This document shows positions 50,420-62,361 of a stretch of DNA of 63,104 nucleotides, piece by piece (the first letter of the stretch is position 1; each line of letters opens with the position of its first letter). The translations under genes were made by a program, and so were the position numbers. The notes beneath the pieces are model-generated. The model saw only the letters and a list, made by a program, of their open reading frames with translations. It was not told the origin of the DNA and did not search any database. Origin of the DNA: Ichthyophthirius multifiliis (taxonomy: Eukaryota > Ciliophora > Oligohymenophorea > Hymenostomatida); contig NW_004087085.1 of the NCBI RefSeq assembly GCF_000220395.1, forward strand, positions 1,907 to 65,010. The letters are read 5' to 3'.

Positions 50420-52620
50420 TCAATTAAAAATATTTAGATTTTCTTCCAAAAATACTTTAAATCTTAAATGATTTTCACTAGTCCCAATAATTTTACTAAT
50501 TTCACTTTTTTAAATTTCCCAATTTTCTTTATTTTAATAATCTTTAATTACTTATTAATAATTATTAATTTATTTTTTATTATTTTATTTTTATATATTT
50601 TCTTATTATAGCGTATTATAGAAAATATTTTCATTTTAAATTTTTTTATTTTTTAAAAATTAATCTTTTTGTTTAGATGATGAAACATTATTTTTTTCAT
50701 TTAAAATTTTTATTTTATCTTCTTTTTAAATATTTTTAAGACTTTTCGTTTTTGATAATTGTAAACTACTACTTTCATCATTTTATAATAAATCATTTAT
50801 ACTCTTTTATAATTAATCATTTTTACAATAATATAATTAATCATTTTTCTATAATTAATCGTTTTTACCATTTTATTATAATTAATCATTATTGCCATTT
50901 TATTATAATTAATCTTTTTTACCTTTTTATTATAATAAATCATTTTTTCTGTTTTTTAAACTTTTACTATTTTTTAATTTATAATTTTTACGATTTTCTA
51001 ATTAATAATTTTTACTATTTTTTAAACTGTAACTTTTACCATTTTATAATTATAATTAATAATTTTATAAACCCCTTTTTAATTAATAATTTCTATTATT
51101 TTCTAAACTATTAATTCTTTAACTATTTTCTAAACTAGCACTTTCCAATTAACAATAATTTTCAGCTTTTTCTAATTAATTATTTCTATTTTTTTCTAAA
51201 CTATTATTGCTTTAACTATTTTCTAAACTATTATTGCTTTAACTATTTTCTAACCTATTCTTACTTTAACTATTATTACTTTTATCGTTTTCAAATTCAC
51301 AAAAATCCCTCAAACACTCAAAGACATTCAAAAAATCTTAAAAAACAATATATTACTGGAATTGTTTTTTTTAAGGTTTATATTTTAGTATATAAAAGAT
51401 CACATTTATTAATTCGAAATCTTCAAAATTAAATTAAAACTCGAAAATAAAATCTAAAAAAGCTTTTAAGTTTTTTACATTTATTTATCCAAAAGGTTAC
51501 ATTTATTCGAACTTTTTTTAAAAAAAATCACCTTTTTTTATATATTATTGGCACATTTTTATTATAATTTTATGTGTTTTTTATTCTTCCTTTGTAAATT
51601 CTACTAAAAAGGGTTAAAATAAAACATGATTGCATACTTCTTCGAAACTAATACGGTTCTTAGAGTTTTTTTCAAGCATTTTTCTTAATAAATCTTTAGA
51701 AATTTCAGATACTTTAACCTATTTATCATATATAAGATTCATATTTTGAATATTATTTAATAAAACATCTTAGTTTTGACCATTCCAAGGCATTTTACCA
51801 TACAAAAGTTCATAATAAAGTACACCTAATGACCAAATATCACATTTTTCATTCTTTTTATTTAAATTATCAAAAAAAAAAAAAAAAAAAATTATTTTTT
51901 ATTAAAAAAAAAAAAAAAAAATTATTTTTTATTAAAAAAAAAAAAAAAAAATTTTTTACATATTCATCATTTAAAATAATAGATGGATCCATATATAACC
52001 CTGTCCCTATTCTCGAAGTCATTATAGAGTCTTTAAAGAAACACGAAAATTTTTTCTACATATTCATCATTTAAAATAATAGATGGATCCATATATAACC
52101 CTGTCCCTATTCTCGAAGTCATTATAGAGTCTTTAAAGAAACACGAAAAGCCAAAATCTGCAATTTTAACTTAAAAAACTTTCTCTTTTTTCTTATTTAT
52201 AAGTATATTAGAAGGTTTTATATCTCTATGTGCTATTTTTTTACTATTTAATTCCTTTAACCCTTTAATAATCTACAAAAGTATTTTTTTAGCCTGATTT
52301 TCTGGTATTTTTTGACTTTGTTTGATAAAATCTTATAGGTTTCCTTTATTACAATATTCTAATATTATATAATAATTATTTTTAGTGATTGCGAAGTCTA
52401 TTAAATTGACAATATTTTCACTTTTTAGTTCCTTCTAGATTTATATTTCACGTATTAGGTTTTTAGAAGATTATATATCGTTTAAAATTTGGTTTTTTCG
52501 GATAGATTTTATCGCTACTTATTAGGATGTTTAGAGATTTTTGCCTTTATATACTTTACTGTATGAGCCTGTGCCTATTATGTCATTTTCATTATAAATA
52601 AAGTGTTTTATTTATTTCAT
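50420..52620 (-). CDS. ULK-like protein kinase with internal 100-bp tandem duplication
   Basis: Second kinase related to the ATG1/ULK group. ATG at 52620 leads to the Gly loop (IIGTGSYSKVYKG), ATP Lys (QVAIKSI), AHRDIKPSNIL, KIADFGFSC and RIGTGLYMDPSII, where APE is replaced by DPS. Directly after this the sequence repeats itself for 100 bp (51951-52150), which is not a multiple of three and puts the frame out. Three A/T-rich 30-bp units then follow before the C-lobe resumes with NEKCDIWSLGVLYYELL, YGKMPWNGQNQDVLLNNI and SEISKDLLRKMLEKNS. A further slip is needed near 51520-51540. The C-terminus is Asn-rich and repetitive (about 50760-51290) and ends at TGA 50422. As read, the kinase domain is interrupted; whether this is real is open. 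Confidence 0.7.
50760..51290 (-). repeat. degenerate Asn/Ser-rich coding repeats
   Basis: Imperfect units of about 21-33 bp, such as copies of aactattttctaa(a)ctattattgcttt and ttataattaatcattttt, within the C-terminal part of the second kinase gene. They encode Asn/Ser/Leu-rich sequence (ENSQSNNSL-like) on the minus strand. Confidence 0.6.
51872..51951. repeat. three A/T 30-bp units (A18-20 + TTATTTTTTATT)
   Basis: A runs of 20, 18 and 18 separated by TTATTTTTTATT give a 30-bp period. They lie exactly between the duplicated activation-loop segment and the kinase C-lobe. Confidence 0.85.
51951..52150. repeat. 100-bp direct tandem duplication
   Basis: Two copies offset by exactly 100 bp. From acatattcatcattt to acacgaaaa they appear identical base for base; only the junction bases (attttttaca versus tttttctaca) differ. 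It contains the codons for the kinase activation-loop region. Confidence 0.93.
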
Positions 52621-52662
52621 TTTTTGTTTTGTTTTTGATTAATGTATTTTTTTTTTGATTAA

Positions 52663-52699
<37 letters not shown>

Positions 52700-52754
52700 C
52701 TAACAAAAAAAATTCAATTATTTATATAAAATTTAATAGTTTTTTTTTTAATTT

Positions 52755-54128
52755 TCAAAAATAATTTTGTTATTTATAATAAGTATTATTATTAAGATTA
52801 TCGAATAAACTATTAATTTTATCAATTTCATTATTTTTCTAATTACTTAAACCTAATTTTACTTTTTCGATTTCAATTCTATATTTATTATCCTTTTGAC
52901 TCTATTCAAATAAAATCTAAAGCTTTTATTTAAGGTCATGATTTTCTCTTCTATAATTAGCCAATTCTTTTTCGAAACTTCCAATTTATTAAACTGCATT
53001 ATCATATTCTTATGAGATTTTTCTTTAATTATATAAAAAAATTAAAAGTATATATGAAATTAAATACTAATTTAATTATTTAGAACGAATAAATTCCCTT
53101 TCTTTTATTTCTAATTCTTCCTATAAAAATTACATTCTCTAATCATCTTCAATTTTAGAAGTTTTATATTCTTCAAATAATATTTCTTATCTTTCTATTT
53201 TTTATTTATAATATTTTTTTTTGTTAAATAAATAAAAAAAAAAAAAAACTTAAAATGCTTGCTTAAGTCTATAATTATTTCTGAATTTCATATTATTCTA
53301 AAAGATCAATTTATTATTTTTCAATTTATTAATTTAAGTACAAATTCTGTTCTTTTTACTTTTCCATTTATTATAAGAATTCTGACATCTAAAGGACAAA
53401 AAAATTAGATATAAAGATTAATATAATATATATATAAAAAATATATATTAAAAATATATATAATATATGTATATAAAATATATATATATAAAAATATTTA
53501 TAAAATATATATATTAAAATATAAATAAAATACATATTAATATGCACATAATAATGTATATAAAATGAATATAAAAAAATGTGTATAAAAATAAATATAA
53601 AAATGAAAATAAAGATATAAATAAAATACATATTATATTATAATAAATATAAAAATAATATATATATAATATATATATTTATGTATTTTTAATTACTTTT
53701 TGCTAACTTTGTTCAAGTTTTTATTCATATATGTCGATTTTCTATAATAAATTATGGTTTTCGTCTTTTATTTTTTTAATAATAAATAATTATTCTTCAT
53801 TTTTGGAATGTAATTAAGCTAGTTCTTCTATATATATTTTTTTATTTTTAATAAAGGAAAAAAAAATAGAACCTTTTTGCATATTTTCTATATGTAGTTT
53901 TGTTTATAATTCTTTCTATAATTATTATTCTTTTATTTATTATTCTTTTAAGTTTGAGTTTTTAATATTTTAAAATTATGTTTATAAAACTTCAAATTTT
54001 TCATTTAAAATCAATAATTAATTCGATTAATCTTATTTTTCTTTTTTAAACTTTTTACTTAATTTTATAAAAAAGAATTTTCGTTTTCTTTTTCTTCTAA
54101 ACTATTATTGTTATATATATATATAAGT

Positions 54129-54170
<42 letters not shown>

Positions 54171-54318
54171 TTTTGCTAAACTTTACTCTAGTATTTCTTT
54201 TATATTTTAATATTATCATGATATGGCTTGTATTTTTATATTTTCAAGTTGCTCTTCAAGATCATATATATGGTTTTATTTATTCAAATTCTTTTGAATT
54301 TATTCAATCTATATATAA

Positions 54319-54360
<42 letters not shown>

Positions 54361-54998
54361 GGTCTTTATTTTTTTAAAAAAATTACTTATTTTCTTTCTT
54401 CTCTTATTTTATTTAAATATTATTCTTCCTATTCTAATTCTTCTAGTTCTGTATTTTTAACTTCTTTTTTAGTTTTATTAAATAATTCAAATTTAAATAA
54501 AATATTATTATTTAAAATACATTTGAAATATTAAAGTTTTAAATCTTTGTCCTAAAAATCTAAAAGATTTGTTTATTTTATATAATTTTACATATTTCTT
54601 TTTTTTTAATTTTTAAAAAATAAATTATTAAAAAAAAAAAAACTTAAAAAAAAAAATATTATATTTTTTAATAAAAAAAATAATAAAAATACAATATAAA
54701 AAATTTTTCTTTTTTTTAATAAAAAATAATAATATCAATAATTCATTTAACTATTTATTAAATTTATTAGAAATTTTATGGAGGTTCTTTCCCTTAAATC
54801 TTTGAAATTTCATAAATTTTTTCTTTTAAACATTCATTTTAAATTTAATTTTATTATCTTAAAACAGCTACCTATAGATATATATAAAAATAAAAAAAAT
54901 ATATATTTATATTTATATTAATATTTATGTTTAAATATATAAGTATAAATAAAAAATATTATATATATTAACAAATATATTATATAATATATATTAAA

Positions 54999-55043
<45 letters not shown>

Positions 55044-56148
55044 CAATTTTTTTTTTTAAATATTACTTCTCTACACATTTTATCATATTCTTAAAAAAAG
55101 TTTTTTTTGTTAGTTTATTATTAATAATTAACATTTTTACTATCATGCTCATCTAATTATTACGTTAATTCTTAAATTTTATTTTATAGAACTTTTAGAT
55201 TATCTTACATTTATTTTTTTTCTTAAGGACTAGTGAAAGTTTTATCAACTTGTTGTTAAATTTAATTTTAATTTAACATTTCGCTTTCAAGTAATTACTT
55301 TTTATATTTAAGTTCTTAAACATACTTATTTTTAATTTCCATATCTTTATTTAATTGTTAATTTTTTATTATTCTTAAATTTCTATTGCATTTTACGCAC
55401 TTCCTTAAGTATTTTTTAATTATTTTTATTATTCTATTTATTCTTTCAAGTTTTTAATTAAGTTTTTTTATTATAAATAATTGGTTTTGTTTTCATATAA
55501 TTCATTAAGCAATTCTTTATATTTTTTATAATTCTGTTATATATAAAAAAAAAAATATAAAAAATATATTTTTATAAATAAATTAAAATGAATTATATAT
55601 TATTTATATATATTTATATATATTTATAAATAAATATATATACATATTTATTTATTTATAATTTTTTTATTTATTTATTAATATTTATAATTATGTTTTT
55701 TTAATTTATTTTTTTTACATTTTGTATAAATGATGTTGAATCTATTAAATTTTTTGTATTTTCGAATGTTTACGCTTTTTAACGTTATTCTAATTAAAAT
55801 ATTTTATCTTAAATAATATCATTTTCTTATTTTAATTTTTTATTAAAATCATTTTTAATTATACTATTCGTCGCTTATGTTATTTTAATTTATTAACCTA
55901 ATTAATTATTATTTATCATTTTATAGCCTGATCCTTATATTGTTGTTGGCTGTATTTTTATTTATGAATTTGGTGGTGGTGTTTACATTCTTGATTCTTT
56001 ATCTTTTTTTTTATATAAATTATTATAAATTACTTTTTTTTGTTTACTTTATATTATATAATTTTATTATTAATTCTAATTTCCGGCATTAGACAATTAA
56101 AAATTTTCTTAAGAAGGTGATTATTCAAATTTATTTTGGTAATACATT
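52755..56148 (-). CDS. long coiled-coil protein, multi-exon
   Basis: Not assigned. ATG at 56148 gives MYYQNKFEQSPSQENFQLS, a Gln/Asn/Pro-containing head (MQTPPPNSQIKIQPTTIQG) and then coiled coil (LKQENDIIQDKIFQLEQRQ). At least six further exons (about 55060-55530, 54770-54870, 54360-54600, 53690-54110, 53270-53395, 53050-53225) carry Lys/Glu/Asn/Gln-rich helical sequence with long (AT)n introns between them. The last exon reads SFEKELANYRRENHDLKQKL, EIDKINSLFDNL and ends at TGA 52757. Exact splice sites were not all fixed. Likely a structural, centrosomal, ciliary or cytoskeletal protein. Confidence 0.6.
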
Positions 56149-56314
56149 TTATTTTATTTTAATTGTTTTTTTTTTTTTTTCTTTTATATTTTTTTTAATT
56201 TAATTAAATATTTTTTTTAGTATAACTTAAAAAAAAAAAAATTATTTATAATTTATTTATTTTTTTTTAAAATATAAAAATACTTATATTATAAAATAAT
56301 AATATTTGTTTATC

Positions 56315-58002
56315 TCATTTTAATGTTTTCTCACCAATAATACTACTAGTTTAATTCCTATCTAAATCAAAAACTACAATAGTATTATTTTTCTCCTTTA
56401 AAATAGTTGAAGGACAAAAAAGCTTAAATTAAGGTCCTATATTCCAATATCTTCCTAAATTAAATCCATTTACCCAAACATAACCTCTAGACCAATTTTT
56501 CATATTTAAATAAGTATCTCCTATTTATTAAACATCGAAATTTCCTTAAAAGAAAGTTTCAATACCTTCACTATTATTTAGACTATTTTTTTAGAAATTA
56601 GGTGTATTTTCCAAAGGAACTTTTTAATGAATAACCTATCCTTAAACTATCTAATCATTAATATAAACATTTCCAATAATCCCTTTAGGATCATATAAAT
56701 TATATCCATAATTGACATGTCCATAAGCCTCTACAATAACAGTTATTGTAATATTTAAATATTAAGATTCTTTATAATCAAAAGTAACACTTTTTTAGTT
56801 ATCTTTTCTACTAATAGTTCCTAAAAGTTATTTATTTAAATAGACTTTTGCAAAATCCCTTATTTTATCAAATTTGAGTATATTTTTGCCCTATTATAAG
56901 TTTAAATTGAAATTATAAGCAATTATTCCTTAATTTTAGTCTAGTTTTTCAAATCTTTATGGACTATCAAATACCAGCTTTTAAGTGTTATCCAAAAGAT
57001 CTAATAAAGAGAAAGTTTTATTAGGTTAAAATTATTAAATGCTAATAGTATTAACTATATCAGGTATTTCAGGAAACTCCCAATCAAAGTATTTCTGAAA
57101 CATACTTCTTAAAGCCATGTATTTTTCAGTAGGATACCCTTATTCATTAATTGGAGCATCATAATCATACGAAGTAATATCAGGTATAAATTAAGAGTCA
57201 TATCCATTATTACTTGCTCCTGCATTTAATCCAAAATTACTTCCTCCATACACCATATACATTGAAAATGACCAGTTGTTCTAAATGATATTCTCGAATA
57301 CATTTACTGTGGTTTTAGTATCTTATCCAGCCCAATCATTTCCCCAAAGTGTCAACCATCTATTTTAAATGAATTAAAATGTACACACATATCATATATA
57401 TATATATATTTACCCTGAATATGTTTCCGAACTCATAACAGGTACATTATTATCTAATTAATGTGCAAAATCATACCATTTCTTATCTGTTCCTGGGTTA
57501 AGTCCTATAGCAGCTCCTGGTACATGTCCTACTTTAATAAGACTTCCTCCATCAGCTGAGTAATAAGGGATTTTTATGTTTCCTGTATTTACCCACATTT
57601 CTTATAGTTTTAAAGGAAGAGTATTATTAGAGCCATATGACCCGTATTCATTTTCAAGTTGAAGCATAAGGACAGTCCCGTTTCTAGTAATCTAGTAATC
57701 ACTTATTTCTTAAGAAACTTTATTTATGTATTACGATATCGCATTCAAATACTTACTATCAGTAGTACGTAATTAAATAGTTTCATCCTTTAATAACCAA
57801 TAAGGTTGACCTCCGAAATCCCATTCAGCACACACATATGGACCAGGTCGGATTATAACATACATTTATTCTTCTTTTGCGATTTACAAAAATTACCTTA
57901 AGTTCTTATCTGGAGATAAGAAATCGAAAACTCCAGGGGCTGTTTCATGGAAATTCCACATTATATATACACTGAGAGTATTTAAACCTTTATTTTTTAA
58001 TA

Positions 58003-58059
<57 letters not shown>

Positions 58060-58357
58060 TTAATTCATTTATATACCCTAAGGCTTTAATAGTTTTTATT
58101 CTCGATCGCCAGTATTGAGAAGGAACTCTTGAATAATGAATTTCTCCGGCAGCCATATAAAAAGTTTAGTTGTTTAATATAAATTACTGATTTGAGAATG
58201 TAAACTGTTAAGGGTATACAGTGCTAAAAGGAGGATTAATTATTTTTTTTACAGAAATATGTTGGTTTTTTTTATATTATTATGTAAAAAAATAAAATAG
58301 TAAAGTTAAAAATAAGACCAAAGATAAAGATGTAAATAATAATAATTTTTTTAACAT
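56315..58357 (-). CDS. GH35 beta-galactosidase, membrane-anchored or secreted
   Basis: Lysosomal or secreted enzyme cutting terminal beta-galactose. ATG at 58357 opens a signal or anchor segment ([20 protein letters not shown]). The catalytic barrel follows: [51 protein letters not shown] and [18 protein letters not shown]. The acid/base Glu is in [11 protein letters not shown] and the nucleophile Glu in VMSSETYSG. An intron near 57365-57415 separates SG from WLTLWGNDW. The C-terminal jelly-roll end ([38 protein letters not shown]) is typical. At the first intron ((AT)n, about 57988-58076) the phase is off by one base at a GGG, although the unspliced frame stays open. Confidence 0.92.
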
Positions 58358-58711
58358 TTTTTTTTTTTTATTATTATATTTATTTATATAATTTTTTTTA
58401 GTTTTAATTCTTTTATTAAATTAAGATATAAATATATAATATATATAATAAATAAATTTATTTTATTATAAATATTATTATATTTATTATTAATTAATAT
58501 ATTATTTATTAGTTTTTCTCAATTATTTTAAATTTATCAATTAATCTAAATAAAAATATTGTTTTTTCTTCTTTTAAATAAAAGAATATTTATATTAAGA
58601 CTCTTTATTCCAATATCTTTCAAAATCAAAAATAAACATTAATTCTTTTAATATTTAAATAAGTAAAATATTTCCTAAATCCTATTAAAACACAAATATT
58701 ATTATTATTTA

Positions 58712-58750
<39 letters not shown>

Positions 58751-60241
58751 AATATATTTATATATATATCTTTAGTAATTTTGCATATTTTTTAAATGCA
58801 CTTACTAATGAATATAATTTCCTTAAATTTAGTTATAATTATTATAAATATTATTGTAATCGCTTTAAGATAATATAAATTGTGTCTGATTACACAACGT
58901 TATCAATTAATATAAAATTTAATTTTTCTCACTTAAAAAATAAAGTTATTTTTTTATTAATTATACGTCAATTTTCCCTTAATATATCTTTTCAAATAAA
59001 ATTAATTAAAATATTATATTATATCAAAGTTAATGTTATTATTTTTTTTTAAAAAAAATTTACATGAAATTTTATTTAACTATTGATATTTTCTTATATA
59101 TTAAAATTTTTTTTGCTTTATTAAATTCCTAAAAAGCCATATAATCTGAAAATTCGTAAAAAGTCATAAAATGAGAAAATTCGTAAAAAAAAAATACTTT
59201 CCAAAATTTTAATAAAAATGTTTAAATAAGCAAATAATTAAAAAACCATTTTTAAAATGGAAATTTATTAAAATAAATATATAATTTAATAATCATTTTT
59301 AATTTTAATTGTTTATAAACTTATAATTTTAAAAATATAAAAAAATTAGTATATATTTTATTATAAAATAAAAATATAATGTAGTACTTCTATTAAAATA
59401 TATAAACGTTTTATTTAGATTAAATATTATAAATAGTTATAATATATAAATAAAGAATTAATATAGATTTCTATTTCAAATAGATAATTTTTTTACATTT
59501 TTTTATGAAAAAAAAAAAAATTGTTTTTAAATTAAAAAAAAATTATATTTAATAGTATATATAAACATCAATATAGAAAAAAAATAGGAAAAAAAAATCA
59601 ATTATAAATAAAAATTACTATATTATATAATAAATATTAAAATTATAATATTATTATTATTAGAATTTATATTATAAAAAAATTTAAATAATTTAAATAT
59701 AAATAATTATAAAAAGTATTAATAATAAAAAAATCAAATATTATAAAAAAAAACAATGAAGATAATAGATATAAAATGAATAAAAATAAATATAAATAAA
59801 TAAATCAAATTAAGAAATTATGAAAAAAAAAATATATATATATAAAAAAAAGTAAAATAAAATAAAAATTATTATAAATAAAGGAAATTTATATAGATAT
59901 AGGAAAAAAGATAAAAAGATAACAATATTAATAAATAAAAAAAAAATAATTTATATATATATAAATATATAAATAATAATAAAAATTATATTAAATATAT
60001 ATTTATATTTATATGTATATTTATATTTATATTTATTTTTACTCTTTTTATTTTCTATAATTTTTTAAAATTTATTTTTTATATTTTAAAATCAGCTATT
60101 TTTTTTTTCATTGCGTTTTTTAAAAATTATTAAATAAATTTAAGAAGGAATTTTTTTTTATCTTATAATATTTTATTTTTTTAATAATATATTTTTTATT
60201 TTTAATAATATTAATTTAATTATTTCTAATTAAAAAATAAA
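58358..60241. other. 1.9-kb A/T-rich intergenic region
   Basis: Low-complexity A/T sequence with (AT)n (58715-58745) and a short direct repeat near 59140-59190 (gaaaattcgtaaaaa twice). No coding-like frame on either strand. It separates the divergent GH35 (-) and small coiled-coil (+) genes. Confidence 0.6.
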
Positions 60242-60547
60242 ATGAATGATAATTATAATGATTAAGTTTTACTTTTAAATAAATTAGAAAGAGGAATTGA
60301 ATTAAGAGACAATTAAATAACAGGCATGAAATAAATGGTAAATGATATGTAAAAAACAGTCAATGAAGCTAAAATTAAAGTTGATTAATCAGATTTATTT
60401 ATTATTTAAATGAACAAAAGTATTTAAAATAAAGATTAGGAATTAAAATAAACTTTAAAAGATAAAGAATTATAATTTTCCAAACTTTAAATGTTAGAAA
60501 GAGAAATTGATAAAATATAAAATAATATAAAATAACTTTCCTTTTGA
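60242..60547 (+). CDS. small coiled-coil protein, 101 aa
   Basis: Not recognised. A single exon from MNDNYNDQVLLLNKLERGIE to QLSF and TGA. Nearly the whole length is a predicted amphipathic helix (KQMVNDMQKTVNEAKIKVDQ, LKDKELQFSKLQMLEREIDK). Short helical proteins like this are common subunits of ciliary or vesicle complexes. No signal or membrane segment. Confidence 0.7.
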
Positions 60548-60750
60548 TTTTTTTTTTAAAAAAATAAAAATAATTTAATTTTTTTATATATATATTATTA
60601 TTATTTTTTTTTTTTAAAAAAAAAAGTTTTATTAAAAAAATATTTATTTTATAAACATAAATTAAAAAAATATATTAAATATATGAATATAAAAAATTAC
60701 ATATATAATTTTAATATAAATTAAAAGATCATTATATATAAAAAAATTTC

Positions 60751-62361
60751 TCATAATTATTTATTAAAATCATCTACTATTTACAAATTTTTATAAATCA
60801 CCTCATTAAACTTCTAAATACTACAAGGTTTTTCTAAAAAATCATCAAATCCAACCTATTAACATTATTGAATAAAATCGTCATTCATATTTCCTGATTA
60901 ACATATAATTTTTATTTACGGATTGATATTTTTGAGACTTTAACATAATTAAAATCCGTTTAAAACCGGCATATTATAATCTATAATAGCCAACTGGAAT
61001 TTCTTAGGATTATTTTCGAATTCTTTAATAACTTTTAAAGGATCAATATATATATAAATATTAATCTATCCATTATTTTTTAAAGAACTAGAGTAATAAT
61101 TTAAAAGAAACTACTAATCATCTACAAAAACAATATCTATTTTTTAAGAAAACTTAAAATTATCACATTAAAAATCTTACACCAATTATTTTTCGATTTC
61201 TTCTGGCTACTATAAATAATTTCCAAAACATGGAAAATAAAAAATAAAAGAACTTCCAATATTTTTCTTAGAATAAAAAATCACATCTCCATTTAAAATT
61301 TCCGCCAATTATTTACATGAATATAGACCTACACCAGAACCTCCATACATAATATTAATTTCCTTATTAGCTTAAGTGAACATTTTAAAAATATTCGCCT
61401 ATTCATGTAAATCAATACCTATTCCAGTATCTAAAACTTCGAATTTCAAATACCCTTCTATTTCTGTCTTTTTCTTTTTTTCCATAAAAATACTACTTAA
61501 TTAATCATTTTATTTAAATAACTAAATATATTCCTTATTATGGAATTCCTTATTTACTTCATGTAATACATATTCCCCTAAATCAACTAAAGAGTTATTC
61601 AATGAAGTTATTTTATTATTTTAGTCAATTTATTATATTACATTTACTTCCGCTAAAGTATGTATATGGAATTATTTTGGGGTATGATGGGGAGGTATTA
61701 TACACGAAGACGAGGTGATTACTTGACTTTCACATGTATTTTCTGTGATGGTTTCGAAAGAGGTTTTAGTTGATTTTTATGAGAAAATCTTCTTTTCAAA
61801 ATTTAAAGAGTTCATGTAATCTGTATTTTAGGAAAATTAAGTGTTTTATATATTTTTGGTCATTTATTTTAAATATAATTAATTTTCGGCTTTTTTTTCA
61901 AAAAAACTTATTATTAATCGAATAATTCCTTTTTCAGTGAATTTAAAAGAATTAGATAATAAATTTTAAAGGACAGAATGGACTTCTAGTCTTGGGATTT
62001 TCACATAGTTCGGGATTTTTTTTTATATAAAGATTTAAAACTCTATATTAGGGTTTTTTTAAACTAATACATGGTTTTAATTATATAAGCTTTTTAAATA
62101 TTCAATTAAATTAGTTTATTAAAATTCTAAATTTTAAAATAGCATTATCTCTTAGCTTTCTTTTATATATTTAAATAAATCCAATACTTTGTTTGTTTGA
62201 AGTTTCATTTATTAAGTACTATTTGAAATATTATCAATCAAATTATTTATATATTAGTTGTTTTATCTCATTTATTGTATACATACTTCAATTTTTTAAA
62301 GTTAATTTCTTAAATCATGAACAAATATAGGGATGTAATCCATAATTTTTTAAAAAGTCAT
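60751..62361 (-). CDS. hybrid sensor histidine kinase with receiver domain, 536 aa
   Basis: Two-component phosphorelay protein; ciliates use these with cyclases or transfer proteins. One clean frame of 537 codons. The start is ATG at 62361 (MTFQKI), with an internal in-frame ATG at 62343. The phospho-acceptor box is PIFVHDLRNQL (compare HELRNPL). The N box is SVLQNLLSNSFKFTEKG. An insert of about 130 residues (Ser/Thr/Gln-rich) separates it from the G1 box (FEVLDTGIGIDLHEQ), then FKMFTQANKE and the G2 box YGGSGVGLYSCKQLAE. The receiver domain has DIVFVDDQ, the phospho-Asp in AIIDYNMPVLNGFQL and Lys in FLEKPC, all intact. No membrane segment or sensor domain is visible, so it is probably soluble. 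Confidence 0.93.

Noticed and set aside
53389-54358. Ile/Tyr/Phe-rich frames on both strands
   Set aside because: Translations of AT-repeat introns within the long coiled-coil gene.
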